Source: Bacillus infantis (GTDB lineage: Bacteria > Bacillota > Bacilli > Bacillales > Cytobacillaceae). Taken from it: DNA of 64,000 nt. Of the stretch, positions 50,921-60,122 are shown piece by piece. Positions within the stretch are counted from its first letter, which is position 1, and every line of letters begins with the position of its first letter. The stretch lies in assembly GCF_020171945.1 (NCBI RefSeq), contig NZ_JAIVAP010000003.1, forward strand, positions 453,412-517,411. Direction: 5' to 3'. The notes under the pieces were generated by a model. It had not been told where the DNA came from. It made no database searches and saw only the letters and a list, made by a program, of their open reading frames with translations. Made by a program: the position numbers and the translations under genes.

Positions 50921-51652
50921 CTAAAAAATATTGATCAGAAAGATCATAAACAGAAGGCCAATGATAAAGGAATAAGTGGCAGTACGTTCATTTCCGTCTC
51001 CGTGGCTCTCAGGGATCAGCTCTTTATAGATAATGAAGAGCATGGCGCCTGCGGCGAAGGCAAGGCCATAAGGAACGAGAGTGCTGATAAATGATGTAAG
51101 ATAGAATCCGAGAAGCCCTGTGACAATCTCTATCGCACCTGTCAGGGTGGCAATAATAAATGCCTTGAATTTGTGTATTTTCTGGTTTACCAGAAATAAA
51201 GCTACAAGGAATCCTTCAGGGGCATTTTGCAACCCGATGGCAAAGGCGATCAGGTTGCCTGTATCTTCTGTGCTTGAAGCGTAGCTGACCCCTACGGATA
51301 AACCCTCCGGGATATTATGCAGTGTGATGGCTGCGATGATCAGCATTGCCTTTTCATCAAATTCGATCCCTTTCTTCGAATGCTGAAGGTCAATATGGGG
51401 TATATTCTTCTCCAGCAGCGTTAAGGAGAGAACACCGAGGAAAACACCTGCAGCCAGCGGAAGAAACCCTCCCGCAGCCAGTGCCTCAGGTATAAGTCCC
51501 ATCATGGAGGCTGCCATCATAATGCCCGCTGTAAATGCCAATAAGATGTCTCTCCAGCGGTGGGTGATGCTCCCGTGCATAAACAGTATGATCAAAGCCC
51601 CGAGGCCTGTTGAAAGGGCAGACAGTACGCTCCCGATAATTACTTCGCTCAT
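50921..51652 (-). CDS. ZIP-family divalent metal transporter
   Basis: 243 residues, eight hydrophobic segments. The ZIP signatures HNIPEGLSVGVSYA (TM4) and NAPEGFLVALFL (TM5) hold the metal-binding His, Asn and Glu. A short cytoplasmic loop (HIDLQHSKKGIEFDEK) precedes TM4. It should import zinc or another divalent cation. ATG 51652 (MSEVIIGSVL) is used; a longer open frame adds 43 residues not fitting the family. The metal specificity is not readable. Confidence 0.9.
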   Translation of the reverse strand: MSEVIIGSVLSALSTGLGALIILFMHGSITHRWRDILLAFTAGIMMAASMMGLIPEALAAGGFLPLAAGVFLGVLSLTLLEKNIPHIDLQHSKKGIEFDEKAMLIIAAITLHNIPEGLSVGVSYASSTEDTGNLIAFAIGLQNAPEGFLVALFLVNQKIHKFKAFIIATLTGAIEIVTGLLGFYLTSFISTLVPYGLAFAAGAMLFIIYKELIPESHGDGNERTATYSFIIGLLFMIFLINIF

Positions 51653-51805
51653 GGTATAAAGCTCCCCGCCTTTCCTTTGAAGCATGATGAGCACCATGCA
51701 ATCTAGACTAACCGTATTTATGGGCTTAACGCGCAATACTAATATATACAGCAGAAAGAAAAAAGTTCCCCGTAAAATCAATGTGCGGCAGAAAAGAATG
51801 AATAT

Positions 51806-51853
51806 GAAATAGGCTGTCCAAACCGGTACGCGGGTTCGGACAGCCTATTTCAA
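51806..51853 (-). terminator. Terminator-like hairpin after the MFS gene
   Basis: GAAATAGGCTGTCC(A/G)AACC and its inverted copy pair around GTACGCG, flanked by TTTC. Ends the MFS gene on the minus strand. Confidence 0.65.
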
Positions 51854-51862
51854 AAGCTGAGC

Positions 51863-53101
51863 TTATAAATCTTTGGCCTGCATGTCTGCAAGCTGACCGT
51901 CTGAAGGCAGAATAGCCGATAAAAGGCCTAATAGAGGAAGGAAGCCGGTGACAGCCAAAGTCAGCGGGAGGCCGATCATATCTGCCAGCCATCCGAGTGC
52001 TACTGATCCGATTGCTCCCATCCCAAAGGCCAGGCCGACTGTTAGCCCGGACATGGTGCCGATTTTTCCAGGCACCAGCTCCTGCGCATAGACTACTGTA
52101 ACCGAAAAGCTCGCCATTAGTATGAAGCCGGTTAACAGCAAAAAGATAAAAGCAAGTTCTTTTGGCATATACGGCAGCAGGATTGAGAATGGTGCAGATG
52201 CAGCCATAGAGACAAAGATGATTCTCTTTTTTCCAAAACGGTCAGATAATGGGCCGCCAAAAAAAGTTCCTGCAGCGCCTGCTGCCAGGAATGCAAACAA
52301 AAATACTTGTGCCTGCGTAATTGTGAAGGAATATTCTGATATCGCATAAAAAGCATAAAAATTAGTGATGGCTGAGATATACCAGGATCGCGCAAAAATC
52401 AGGAAGAGGATAACCGCCAATGAAAGTGCTATCTTGCTTTTAAAAGCACTTTGCCTTTTTTTGCCGGTCCTGGATTTTTTCAAACCCAGCTGCCTTTCAT
52501 CCTTCAGTTGTCCGGAATACCAGAAGGCGATATAGACTAGAAGGCCGGAAGCAAGGGCTGCAGCCAATGTAAACCAGGAAGCTCCTCTTTGCCCCAGCGG
52601 CACGAGCACTAGGGCTGTAATGAGCGGTGCAAGCGCCTGTCCTGTATTGCCCCCCACCTGGTAAATCGACTGTGCCAGTCCCCTTTTTGTCCCTGCAGCC
52701 ATATAGGCGACACGCGACCCTTCAGGGTGGAAAATTGCTGAACCGAGGCCAATCAGCACAACCGATAGTACTATTGAAAGAAAACTTCCGGCCAAAGCGA
52801 TGCCGAGCACTCCGGCCAGTGAAATGGCCAGCCCGGCTGGAAGTGCAAATGGCATGGGCTTCCGGTCAGTCAGCATGCCGGTAACCGGCTGTAGGACCGA
52901 AGAAACGATGTTAAGGGAAAAAGCTATGAAGCCCAGCTCGGTATAAGTCAGCCCCATCGACTTCTCGAGGATGGGAAACATTGCAGGCACTACAGCCTGG
53001 ATCGTATCATTCAACAGATGGCAGAGCCCGATGATAAATAAAACTTTATAGGCTGTCCCTTCATTATAATTTTGCTTTTGGACCGCTGCAGGATGTCCCA
53101 T
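51863..53101 (-). CDS. MFS transporter, fosmidomycin-resistance (Fsr) type
   Basis: 412 residues with twelve hydrophobic segments in two halves split by a basic loop (KKSRTGKKRQSAFKSK). HLLNDTIQAVVPAMFPILEK, GLGSAIFHPEGSRVAYMAAG and YQVGGNTGQALAPL are the Fsr-type signatures. It is probably a proton-driven exporter. Its true substrate in this host is unknown, since the family also carries unrelated compounds. ATG 53101 with GGAGG upstream; divergent from the phosphotransferase gene. Confidence 0.9.
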   Translation of the reverse strand: MGHPAAVQKQNYNEGTAYKVLFIIGLCHLLNDTIQAVVPAMFPILEKSMGLTYTELGFIAFSLNIVSSVLQPVTGMLTDRKPMPFALPAGLAISLAGVLGIALAGSFLSIVLSVVLIGLGSAIFHPEGSRVAYMAAGTKRGLAQSIYQVGGNTGQALAPLITALVLVPLGQRGASWFTLAAALASGLLVYIAFWYSGQLKDERQLGLKKSRTGKKRQSAFKSKIALSLAVILFLIFARSWYISAITNFYAFYAISEYSFTITQAQVFLFAFLAAGAAGTFFGGPLSDRFGKKRIIFVSMAASAPFSILLPYMPKELAFIFLLLTGFILMASFSVTVVYAQELVPGKIGTMSGLTVGLAFGMGAIGSVALGWLADMIGLPLTLAVTGFLPLLGLLSAILPSDGQLADMQAKDL

Positions 53102-53240
53102 TGATTTACCTCCTGGTGTTTATTATCGATAGAGTTCTTTAATGAAATAAGACATAATAAAATAGCATAATATATTTTAGTAGTTTTATCCATGATTCAT
53201 TTACAATGGAGCTGTGTGGAAATCAAATCTGGAGGCAAAT

Positions 53241-54236
53241 ATGGAAAAATATATTCAGGAATTGCTGGACGGCAGTTCAATTCTTCAAGACATGAAGGAT
53301 ATGTACGGACTTGAAGAGGATTGCAGGCTGCTTGGGGATTTTGAGAATTTTGTTTATGAAGTGAGAAAGGGGGAAACGCCGTATATCCTCCGGCTTACTC
53401 ACCAATCGCATCGGTCTTTTCGCGATATTGCAGCCGAGATCGATTGGCTCAGCCATTTATTCTCTGAGGGAATTCAGGTTCCTGAGGTGATAGCAGCTTC
53501 AGGGGAAAGAATTTTAACCGCTGGTTGCAGGGATGGCAGCAAGTTCTATGCGTGTCTGTTTTCGAAAGCTCCGGGCAGGCCAATAGCAGTAACTGATAGA
53601 GAGTTTGACAAAGATCTTTTCAAATCGTGGGGCAGGATCATTGCCCAGATGCATGATGCAACAGCCATTTATAAAGCAAATGCTGGAATTGGAACAAGGC
53701 CGGGGTGGGATGAGGAGGATGTCCTTTTTCCTGAAAGGTATGTACCTGCTGAGGGGCATGCAGGTGTAATCGCAAACAGCAGGGAACTCATCAGCATCAT
53801 TGGAGAACTGCCTGCAGGAAAAGACAGCTTTGGGCTTGTGCATACAGATCTTCATTCAGGCAATTTCTTTTTTGATGGAAATAAGGTCTATCCGTTTGAC
53901 TTTGATGACTGCGCCTACCACTGGTTTTCCTCAGATATAGCCATCCCGGTGTATTACTCGGTCCTTTACCGCTGCAAAAACAATACACAGCAGGAGAAAA
54001 ATACTTTTGCAGCAGGATTTCTGAAAGAATTTGCCTCAGGCTATGAAGAAATCAGGCCTCTTCCTCCCGGGTGGCTGGACCAGCTCCCGCTGTTTCTGAG
54101 ACTCAGGGATGTTGTCCTCTATACTGTCCTCCATAAAAAGATTGCACCGGAGGACAGAAGCAGCAGCCTTCTTTCAATGATGGCTGAACTGAAGGGCAGG
54201 ATCGAGGAGAAACAGCCGATTTTTACCCTTGAATGA
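53241..54236 (+). CDS. APH-family phosphotransferase
   Basis: 331 residues of the aminoglycoside/choline phosphotransferase fold. The catalytic loop is LVHTDLHSGNFFFDG and the metal-binding motif is YPFDFDDCAYHWF. The N-terminal lobe contains NFVYEVRKGETPYILRLTH. ATG 53241 has CTGGAGG 5 nt upstream. Many such genes in Bacillaceae act on small metabolites rather than antibiotics; this one resembles YerI/homoserine-kinase-type proteins. Substrate unknown. It ends at a bidirectional hairpin facing a convergent kinase gene. Confidence 0.86.
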   Translation: MEKYIQELLDGSSILQDMKDMYGLEEDCRLLGDFENFVYEVRKGETPYILRLTHQSHRSFRDIAAEIDWLSHLFSEGIQVPEVIAASGERILTAGCRDGSKFYACLFSKAPGRPIAVTDREFDKDLFKSWGRIIAQMHDATAIYKANAGIGTRPGWDEEDVLFPERYVPAEGHAGVIANSRELISIIGELPAGKDSFGLVHTDLHSGNFFFDGNKVYPFDFDDCAYHWFSSDIAIPVYYSVLYRCKNNTQQEKNTFAAGFLKEFASGYEEIRPLPPGWLDQLPLFLRLRDVVLYTVLHKKIAPEDRSSSLLSMMAELKGRIEEKQPIFTLE

Positions 54237-54273
54237 TGTAAAGCAGAGCACCGTATGGTGCTCTGCTTTACAT
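54236..54273. terminator. Hairpin between the phosphotransferase and the Cache kinase
   Basis: TGTAAAGCAGAGCACC and GGTGCTCTGCTTTACA are exact inverted repeats around GTAT. The A/T-rich ends suit both convergent genes. Confidence 0.85.
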
Positions 54274-54296
54274 TTGGTGAATGGGTGCCTGCCCCC

Positions 54297-55790
54297 TTAC
54301 TCTTTTACAGGCAGCAGGATCTCAGCTTTTGTACCTTCATTCAATCTGCTTGATATGCTGATGCTGCCTCCGAAGGACTCAATGATCCTTTGGCATACAA
54401 CAAGGCCAAGCCCAGTTCCCATATCCTTTGATGTGAAAAATGGCGTGAATACCTTCTCAAGGTCTTCCTCACGTATGCCAGAGCCTGTGTCTTCCAGAAT
54501 GATGCTGTGCCATTCGCCGACAGTGTGCAGGGAGATGGAGAGCCGCCCCCCGTCCTGCATTGCTTCAAAAGCGTTCTTTGCAAGGTTGAGAAGCACCTGC
54601 TTCAGCTGATCCTGTGTACCTTCGGCAATTGCTGGGTTATCCGGCAGATGGTAGGTGCACTGCACATTTGCCAGTGAAGCCTCGGATTCGAAAAGGGGAA
54701 TCAGATCAAAAATGATGTCTTTTAGATTTATTTTTTCCATGTTCAGGGCTGCAGGTTTTCCAAGGATCAGGAACTCACTCACAATTTCATTAATTCTGCT
54801 TATCTCTGTGTCAATCACTTTAAAAAAGTATTGATCCTCGGAATGTGTGTATTTTTCACTGAGAAGCTGGACAAGCCCTTTAATTCCGGTCAGAGGATTC
54901 CGGATTTCATGTGCTGTGCTTGCTGCAAGGGTGCCGACCAGTTCAAGCTTCTGCAATTCGTTTTTCTTCTTTTCCTCTGCCGCCTGCCTTTTAAGCATGA
55001 TATATTTGATAAAAAAGAAGATGATATGGAAGATGATCAGCAGCCTTGCGATAAATCCCGCTGCCTCTTTGAAGATTGCTCCGTTATCCCTGTCAGGGAC
55101 GGCTGTTTTGATTGTCCAGGGGAGCCTCTCGATCGGGATCATGACTGTCTGCATATTGCCAAATGAATCGGAATCCGCCATATTAAAGCTCATGATCGGC
55201 GTATCCTCCTGGTTGTAGACAACCAGCCTGGCATCGGGCGTCAGCATGGTCAATATATTTTCAATATGGTCTACCCTGATCTGTGCTATGGCAATACCGG
55301 CAATCTCCCGGTTCTCTTTAAGCACCGGCGCTGCCAGGCCAATGACCTTCTGGCCATTTTCAAGCGTTTCCTGCCTGGAGGAAATGACGATATCCTTGGC
55401 ATCCATTGCTTCCTGTATATAATCTTTTTCAAGCATACTTTTGTTGTCAAACAGAGAGTTAGATCCTGCGATGACTTCTCCGCGGGCATCGGCTACATAT
55501 AATCCGCCATAGCGTGAATCCATCAGATGGATGCGCTGAAGCAGCGGTGCGATTTTAGCAGGATCCTGCATTTCCGCTGAGGCTGAAACAGAAAGAACCT
55601 CAAGGGTAGAAACAGTTTCCGAGATAAAGTCATCCCAGTGCCGCTGGTGGATGGCTGCCGTCCACCTGGCTGCTTCCTGGCGGTCGCTGATATTCTGATC
55701 CAGCAGCTTGTTCATATAAAAGAGGCTGGAAATGACCGCAGGGATCATAACGGCTGCGAGATACAAAATATAGTTCTTTGATTTTTTCAT
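54297..55790 (-). CDS. Membrane sensor histidine kinase with extracellular Cache domain (KinD-like)
   Basis: 497 residues. TM1 (YILYLAAVMIPAVISSLFY), an extracellular dCache-type sensor (about 35-245, with YGGLYVADARGEVIAGSNSL), TM2 (FIARLLIIFHIIFFFIKYIM), then HisKA with His294 (TAHEIRNPLTGIKGLVQLL) and HATPase_c (NAFEAMQDGG, DTGSGIRE, GTGLGLVV). No PAS or HAMP is evident. No response regulator is near. The layout and length match B. subtilis KinD, a phosphorelay kinase. The ligand is unknown, probably a small extracellular molecule. Confidence 0.89.
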   Translation of the reverse strand: MKKSKNYILYLAAVMIPAVISSLFYMNKLLDQNISDRQEAARWTAAIHQRHWDDFISETVSTLEVLSVSASAEMQDPAKIAPLLQRIHLMDSRYGGLYVADARGEVIAGSNSLFDNKSMLEKDYIQEAMDAKDIVISSRQETLENGQKVIGLAAPVLKENREIAGIAIAQIRVDHIENILTMLTPDARLVVYNQEDTPIMSFNMADSDSFGNMQTVMIPIERLPWTIKTAVPDRDNGAIFKEAAGFIARLLIIFHIIFFFIKYIMLKRQAAEEKKKNELQKLELVGTLAASTAHEIRNPLTGIKGLVQLLSEKYTHSEDQYFFKVIDTEISRINEIVSEFLILGKPAALNMEKINLKDIIFDLIPLFESEASLANVQCTYHLPDNPAIAEGTQDQLKQVLLNLAKNAFEAMQDGGRLSISLHTVGEWHSIILEDTGSGIREEDLEKVFTPFFTSKDMGTGLGLVVCQRIIESFGGSISISSRLNEGTKAEILLPVKE

Positions 55791-55933
55791 TTGTATTTAC
55801 CTCAATAGAAATTTGTATAATTGAGAAGAGCGCCTCGTACCCGGCCTGGCTCTTTTGTTATTATACCACTTATGAACATTTCAAGTTTAACAGCAGCCTA
55901 GAATGATAAATAGGTACTAAAGGGAGGAGTTAG

Positions 55934-57532
55934 ATGAAAAATAAAGAGACAGTATCGTTCCTGATTACATCTGATTTGCACGGCAGCATTTATCCTTACG
56001 ATTACAGCACGGGAAAAGAACAGGAGGCGGGGCTTGCCAAACTCGCATCAGTGATCAGGCAGGAGAAAGGGAAAACAGAACATGCACTCCTTCTGGACAA
56101 CGGCGACCTGATCCAGGGCACGCCGCTTATGTACCATTATTCCCGGTTCTTAAAGCACCGTGTCAATCCCATGGTCCAGGTCCTGAATAAGCTGGAGTAT
56201 GATGCTGCTGTAATCGGCAACCATGAATTCAATTATGGGATCGAAATGATCAAAAGTGCTGCCAGTGAATCCAATTTCCCCTGGCTGAGCGCCAATGTGC
56301 TGCACCGGACAACGAAGGAGCCGTATTTTGGAGTTCCATATGTAATTAAGGAGATGAATGAGCTTAAGATAGCGGTCCTTGGGATTACAACAAGCCATAT
56401 CCCGAATTGGGAGAGACCTGATCATATTCAGGAACTTTTCTTCGACTCGGCAATTGAGGCTCTTTCACGCTGGATTCCTTATATAGAAGAAACTGAAAAC
56501 CCCGACTTCCTTGCGGTCGCATATCATGGGGGTTTTGAACGGGATTTGGAAACAGGCGCCAAAGCGGAGGCGGAAACAGGAGAAAATGAGGCTTACAGGA
56601 TTTGCATGGAATTTCCGGAAATCGATCTGCTGATCACCGGCCATCAGCATAGGATGATTGCAGGCAAAGAAGTGAATGGGGTGCCGGTCATCATGCCGGG
56701 AGCCCATGGAAGTCATCTGGGCAAAGTAGAAGTGACCTTTGAAAAGGTGCGCCATGAGTGGACGATCGCCGGCCTGGAGACATCTTTGATCAGCAATGAA
56801 GGGGAATGTGACAAGGAGATCATCCATGATGCAAGCTTTTACGAAAATGAAACGCAAAAATGGCTAGATGAAGAAATAGGCTCTCTGACGGAAAATATGC
56901 TGATCTCAGATCCGCTGGAAGCCAGAATCAGGGAGCATCCATTGATTGAGCTGGTCAACCGCGTCCAGATGGACGCATCCGGTGCAAATATTTCCTGCAC
57001 TGCCCTTTTCAATGAAGGTGCCCCGGGATTCAGCAGCACGGTGACCATGAGGGATATCATGACCAATTATATTTATCCGAACACACTCTCTGTACTGCAG
57101 GTAACAGGCCAGGACATCAAAGATGCACTGGAAAGGTCTGCCTCCTACTTCTGCGTCGGTGAAAATGGGGAAATTGAAGTGAATCCTTCCTTTTCAAAGC
57201 CAAAACCCCAGCATTACAGTTATGATATGTGGGAAGGGATCGAGTATGAGCTGAACCTCTCGATGCCTGAAGGAAGCCGTGTCACTGTCTTGGAGCGCAG
57301 AGGAGAGGCAATGAAAATGGACGAAGTGTTCGAGGTGGTCATGAACCATTACCGGGCAGGAGGAGGCGGCGGCTACTGGATGTTTAAGAATAAACCTGTC
57401 ATCCGGGAAATCCATAAGGATATGACAGAACTGCTGGCTGAATATATCATGAGGGAACAGCCTGTGAAGGCAGAAGTGAATGAAAATTGGAAGGTTACAG
57501 CTAATTCTCCATCATTACAGCCCAAAAATTGA
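55934..57532 (+). CDS. Cytosolic 5'-nucleotidase/2',3'-cyclic phosphodiesterase family protein
   Basis: 532 residues. The N-terminal metallophosphatase domain shows all metal motifs: TSDLHG, LDNGDLIQG, IGNHEFNYG, AYHGG and TGHQHR. The C-terminal 5'-nucleotidase domain (about 330-500) includes MRDIMTNYIYPNTLSVLQVTG and NHYRAGGGGGYWMF, the substrate-binding loop. Unlike secreted YfkN/UshA-type members it has no signal peptide or cell-wall anchor, so it should act inside the cell. GGGAGGAG precedes the ATG. Exact substrate among nucleotides is uncertain. Confidence 0.87.
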   Translation: MKNKETVSFLITSDLHGSIYPYDYSTGKEQEAGLAKLASVIRQEKGKTEHALLLDNGDLIQGTPLMYHYSRFLKHRVNPMVQVLNKLEYDAAVIGNHEFNYGIEMIKSAASESNFPWLSANVLHRTTKEPYFGVPYVIKEMNELKIAVLGITTSHIPNWERPDHIQELFFDSAIEALSRWIPYIEETENPDFLAVAYHGGFERDLETGAKAEAETGENEAYRICMEFPEIDLLITGHQHRMIAGKEVNGVPVIMPGAHGSHLGKVEVTFEKVRHEWTIAGLETSLISNEGECDKEIIHDASFYENETQKWLDEEIGSLTENMLISDPLEARIREHPLIELVNRVQMDASGANISCTALFNEGAPGFSSTVTMRDIMTNYIYPNTLSVLQVTGQDIKDALERSASYFCVGENGEIEVNPSFSKPKPQHYSYDMWEGIEYELNLSMPEGSRVTVLERRGEAMKMDEVFEVVMNHYRAGGGGGYWMFKNKPVIREIHKDMTELLAEYIMREQPVKAEVNENWKVTANSPSLQPKN

Positions 57533-57604
57533 CACAAGAGACAAGCTTCCTTATAATAATGCTGAATTTGAGATAAAATAATGTGTTAAAGGATCTGTTT
57601 AAAA

Positions 57605-58045
57605 ATGGGGAACGAACAGGTAAATCAATCATTAAAGCTTTTTATCGTTTTATCAAGGGCCTGCAGGGCTGTTAATGAGAATGTCAATAAGCTGATTCAG
57701 ACATACGGATTGAATCCGACTGAATTTGCGGTGCTTGAGCTGCTCTATCACAAAGGAGATCAGCCGCTGCAGCAAATCGGCGGGAAAATCCTGCTTGCAA
57801 GCGGCAGTATTACCTATGTAGTGGACAAGCTTGAAGAAAAAGGGTATCTTCGCCGTGTGGCCTGCCCGACAGACCGGCGCGTGACATTTGCCCAGATTAC
57901 AGAGAAAGGCAAAGCGTTCATCGAGGAGATCTTTCCGTCTCATGAGCAGTTCATCCATGAATTGATGTCAGAGCTCTCTAATGAAGAAAAGCAGACAGCA
58001 ATCGATCTTTTAAAGAAGCTCGGCTTATCTGTCGGAAGATTCTAA
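57605..58045 (+). CDS. MarR-family transcriptional regulator (MhqR/YkvE-like)
   Basis: 146 residues with a winged helix-turn-helix. The wing segment has LEEKGYLRRVACPTDRRVTFAQITEKGKA, including the DxR motif typical of MarR. The recognition helix region is ASGSITYVVDKL. A single Cys (in VACPTD) might permit thiol sensing, as in quinone-responsive MhqR. B. subtilis mhqR (ykvE) lies beside kinD, which matches the nearby Cache kinase. No dioxygenase target gene is adjacent. A terminator follows. Confidence 0.88.
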   Translation: MGNEQVNQSLKLFIVLSRACRAVNENVNKLIQTYGLNPTEFAVLELLYHKGDQPLQQIGGKILLASGSITYVVDKLEEKGYLRRVACPTDRRVTFAQITEKGKAFIEEIFPSHEQFIHELMSELSNEEKQTAIDLLKKLGLSVGRF

Positions 58046-58049
58046 AGCA

Positions 58050-58077
58050 AAGCACAGTGAACCTGCTGTGTTTTTTG
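58050..58077 (+). terminator. Terminator after the MarR gene
   Basis: AAGCACAG pairs with CTGTGTTT (one G-U) around TGAACCTG, followed by T. Confidence 0.72.
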
Positions 58078-58156
58078 TTTTATCAGGAGGATTTTCCTGC
58101 TGGATGTCGAATCTTTAGTATGGTTTTTGAAAATAAAGATATTTGGGGGGAAAAGA

Positions 58157-59851
58157 ATGAAATTCAGTGAATATACATATGTCCGTCCAGACATGGACGA
58201 AGCGGGCAGGAAATTTGAAGCTGCCCTGGAGAGGTTCAGGGGGGCAGCAAGTGCCGATGAACAGAATGAAGCGATGAAAGAGTTCAATCAGATTCGCAAT
58301 GATATTGGGACAATGTTCAACTTATGCTATATCCGCCATTCGATTGACACAAATGACGAATTTTATAAAAATGAACAGGGCTATATGGATGATGTACAGC
58401 CGCAGCTGGAAGGGTTTGTAACGGATTATTATAAAGAGCTGGTAGGCTCCAAGTTTCGTTCAGAGCTTGAAGAAAAATGGGGCAAGCAGCTTTTTGCACT
58501 GGCTGATGCACAGCTGAAGGTGTTCAAGCCGGAAATCCTTCCCCTTATGCAGAAGGAGAATAAGCTATCTTCTGAATATACGAAGCTGATGGCTTCCGCC
58601 AAGATAGATTTTGAAGGTGAAGAGCGTACGCTGGCCCAAATGGAGCCTTTTACTGAATCAACCGACAGGGAAATGAGGAAAAGGGCACAGGAGGCACGTT
58701 TCGGATTCCTTGCTGACAATGAAGAGGAACTTGACCGGATCTATGACGACCTTGTAAAAGTCAGGACCGAAATTGCACAGAAGCTTGGCTACAATAACTT
58801 TGTAGAGCTGGCGTACTACAGAATGTACCGGACGGATTATAATGCAGAAATGGTTGCCAAATTCCGCGGCCAGGTCAAAGAGCATATCGTCCCGATCGCG
58901 ACAAAGCTAAAGCAGCGCCAGCAGGAAAGAATCGGCCTAGATGAATTGAAATACTATGATGAGCCTTTCCAATATAAGACCGGCAATGCAGTACCGAAGG
59001 GAAGCCCTGAGTGGATCATTGAAAACGGCCAGAAAATGTATGACGAACTTTCAGAAGAAACAGGCAGATTCTTTTCTTTTATGAATGAAAATCAGCTGAT
59101 GGATCTTGTGGCGAAAAAGGGGAAAGCTGGAGGGGGCTACTGCACTTATATTGAGAACCATAAAGCACCATTCATTTTCTCCAATTTCAATGGAACTTCA
59201 GGTGATATCGATGTGCTCACACACGAAGCCGGCCATGCCTTCCAGGTATATTCAAGCAGCCATTTTGAAATTCCTGAATACAACTGGCCGACGTATGAAG
59301 CAGCAGAAATCCATTCCATGAGCATGGAGTTCTTCACATGGCCATGGATGGAGAATTTCTTTAAGGAAGATACAGACAAGTACAAGTTCTCCCACTTAAG
59401 CTCGGCATTGCTTTTCCTTCCTTACGGAGTAAGCGTCGATGAATTCCAGCATTGGGTATACGAAAACCACACTGCTACTCCACAGGAGCGTAAGCAGGCC
59501 TGGAGGGAAATTGAAAGGAAATACCAGCCGCATAAAGACTATGAAGGAAATGAGTATCTGGAGAACGGCGGTTTCTGGCAGCGCCAGGGGCATATCTTTA
59601 ATTCGCCTTTCTATTATATTGACTATACGCTTGCACAGATTTGCGCTTTCCAGTTCTGGAAGCGTTCAAGGGAAAACCAGGAAGAGGCATGGAGCGATTA
59701 TGTCAAGCTGTGCGGATTGGGCGGAAGCCTTCCTTTCACAGAGCTGGTCAAGGAAGCTAATCTTCTTTCGCCATTTGAGGAAGGCTGTGTAGAATCCGTA
59801 ATCGGTGAAATTGAAAGCTGGCTGAATTCTGTAGATGACAAAAGCCTGTAA
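58157..59851 (+). CDS. M3-family oligoendopeptidase (PepF/YjbG-like)
   Basis: 564 residues, thimet-oligopeptidase superfamily. The zinc motif HEAGH at 356-360 has its third ligand Glu in YEAAEIHSMSMEF. The N-terminal helical half closes the substrate channel. No signal peptide is present, so it acts on peptides in the cytosol. ATG 58157 is preferred because GGGGGGAAAAGA precedes it; the open frame includes ten extra codons. It is flanked by terminators, so it is probably monocistronic. Confidence 0.92.
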   Translation: MKFSEYTYVRPDMDEAGRKFEAALERFRGAASADEQNEAMKEFNQIRNDIGTMFNLCYIRHSIDTNDEFYKNEQGYMDDVQPQLEGFVTDYYKELVGSKFRSELEEKWGKQLFALADAQLKVFKPEILPLMQKENKLSSEYTKLMASAKIDFEGEERTLAQMEPFTESTDREMRKRAQEARFGFLADNEEELDRIYDDLVKVRTEIAQKLGYNNFVELAYYRMYRTDYNAEMVAKFRGQVKEHIVPIATKLKQRQQERIGLDELKYYDEPFQYKTGNAVPKGSPEWIIENGQKMYDELSEETGRFFSFMNENQLMDLVAKKGKAGGGYCTYIENHKAPFIFSNFNGTSGDIDVLTHEAGHAFQVYSSSHFEIPEYNWPTYEAAEIHSMSMEFFTWPWMENFFKEDTDKYKFSHLSSALLFLPYGVSVDEFQHWVYENHTATPQERKQAWREIERKYQPHKDYEGNEYLENGGFWQRQGHIFNSPFYYIDYTLAQICAFQFWKRSRENQEEAWSDYVKLCGLGGSLPFTELVKEANLLSPFEEGCVESVIGEIESWLNSVDDKSL

Positions 59852-59857
59852 AATAAG

Positions 59858-59886
59858 AAGAGCCGGGGATTCCCCGGCTCTTTTTT
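59858..59886 (+). terminator. Terminator after the M3 peptidase gene
   Basis: GAGCCGGGGA pairs with TCCCCGGCTC, with T6 after. Confidence 0.93.
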
Positions 59887-59929
59887 GTATTTAGGAATGT
59901 AAGGATTGAAAGTTTTGTGGATCATTATA

Positions 59930-60070
59930 TATTCCTGATCAGCGTCCAGCAGCTGCCCCGGAGTCACAAGCCAAAATCTCCCGAAAAGGCAAAGAACACC
60001 TAACCGGTTCGTCTTGAGGCCCCCAGGAAGTGAGCATGCAGACGCTGCCACAGGGCGTGGCGTTCTTAGT
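59930..60070. repeat. Uncharacterised structured non-coding block
   Basis: CAGCGTC (59940-59946) and GACGCTG (60041-60047) are inverted repeats bracketing about 95 nt that contains GCCCCGGAGTCAC, ACCGGT and CTTGAGGCCCCCAGGAAGTG. Composition is more GC-rich than nearby spacers. It lies after the M3 peptidase terminator and before the convergent kinase 3' end. It could be another interspersed repeat or a small RNA. No gene is called here. Confidence 0.4.
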
Positions 60071-60122
60071 CTGTTTTCTTAAGGGGTGATCAAGGCGCTT
60101 GTGCTTTTGTTCTGCATAATAT

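Noticed and set aside
59698-60051. Minus-strand open frame of 117 codons overlapping the M3 peptidase end
   Set aside because: It runs antisense through the terminator and peptidase 3' end, has no ribosome site or recognisable domain, and looks like chance.
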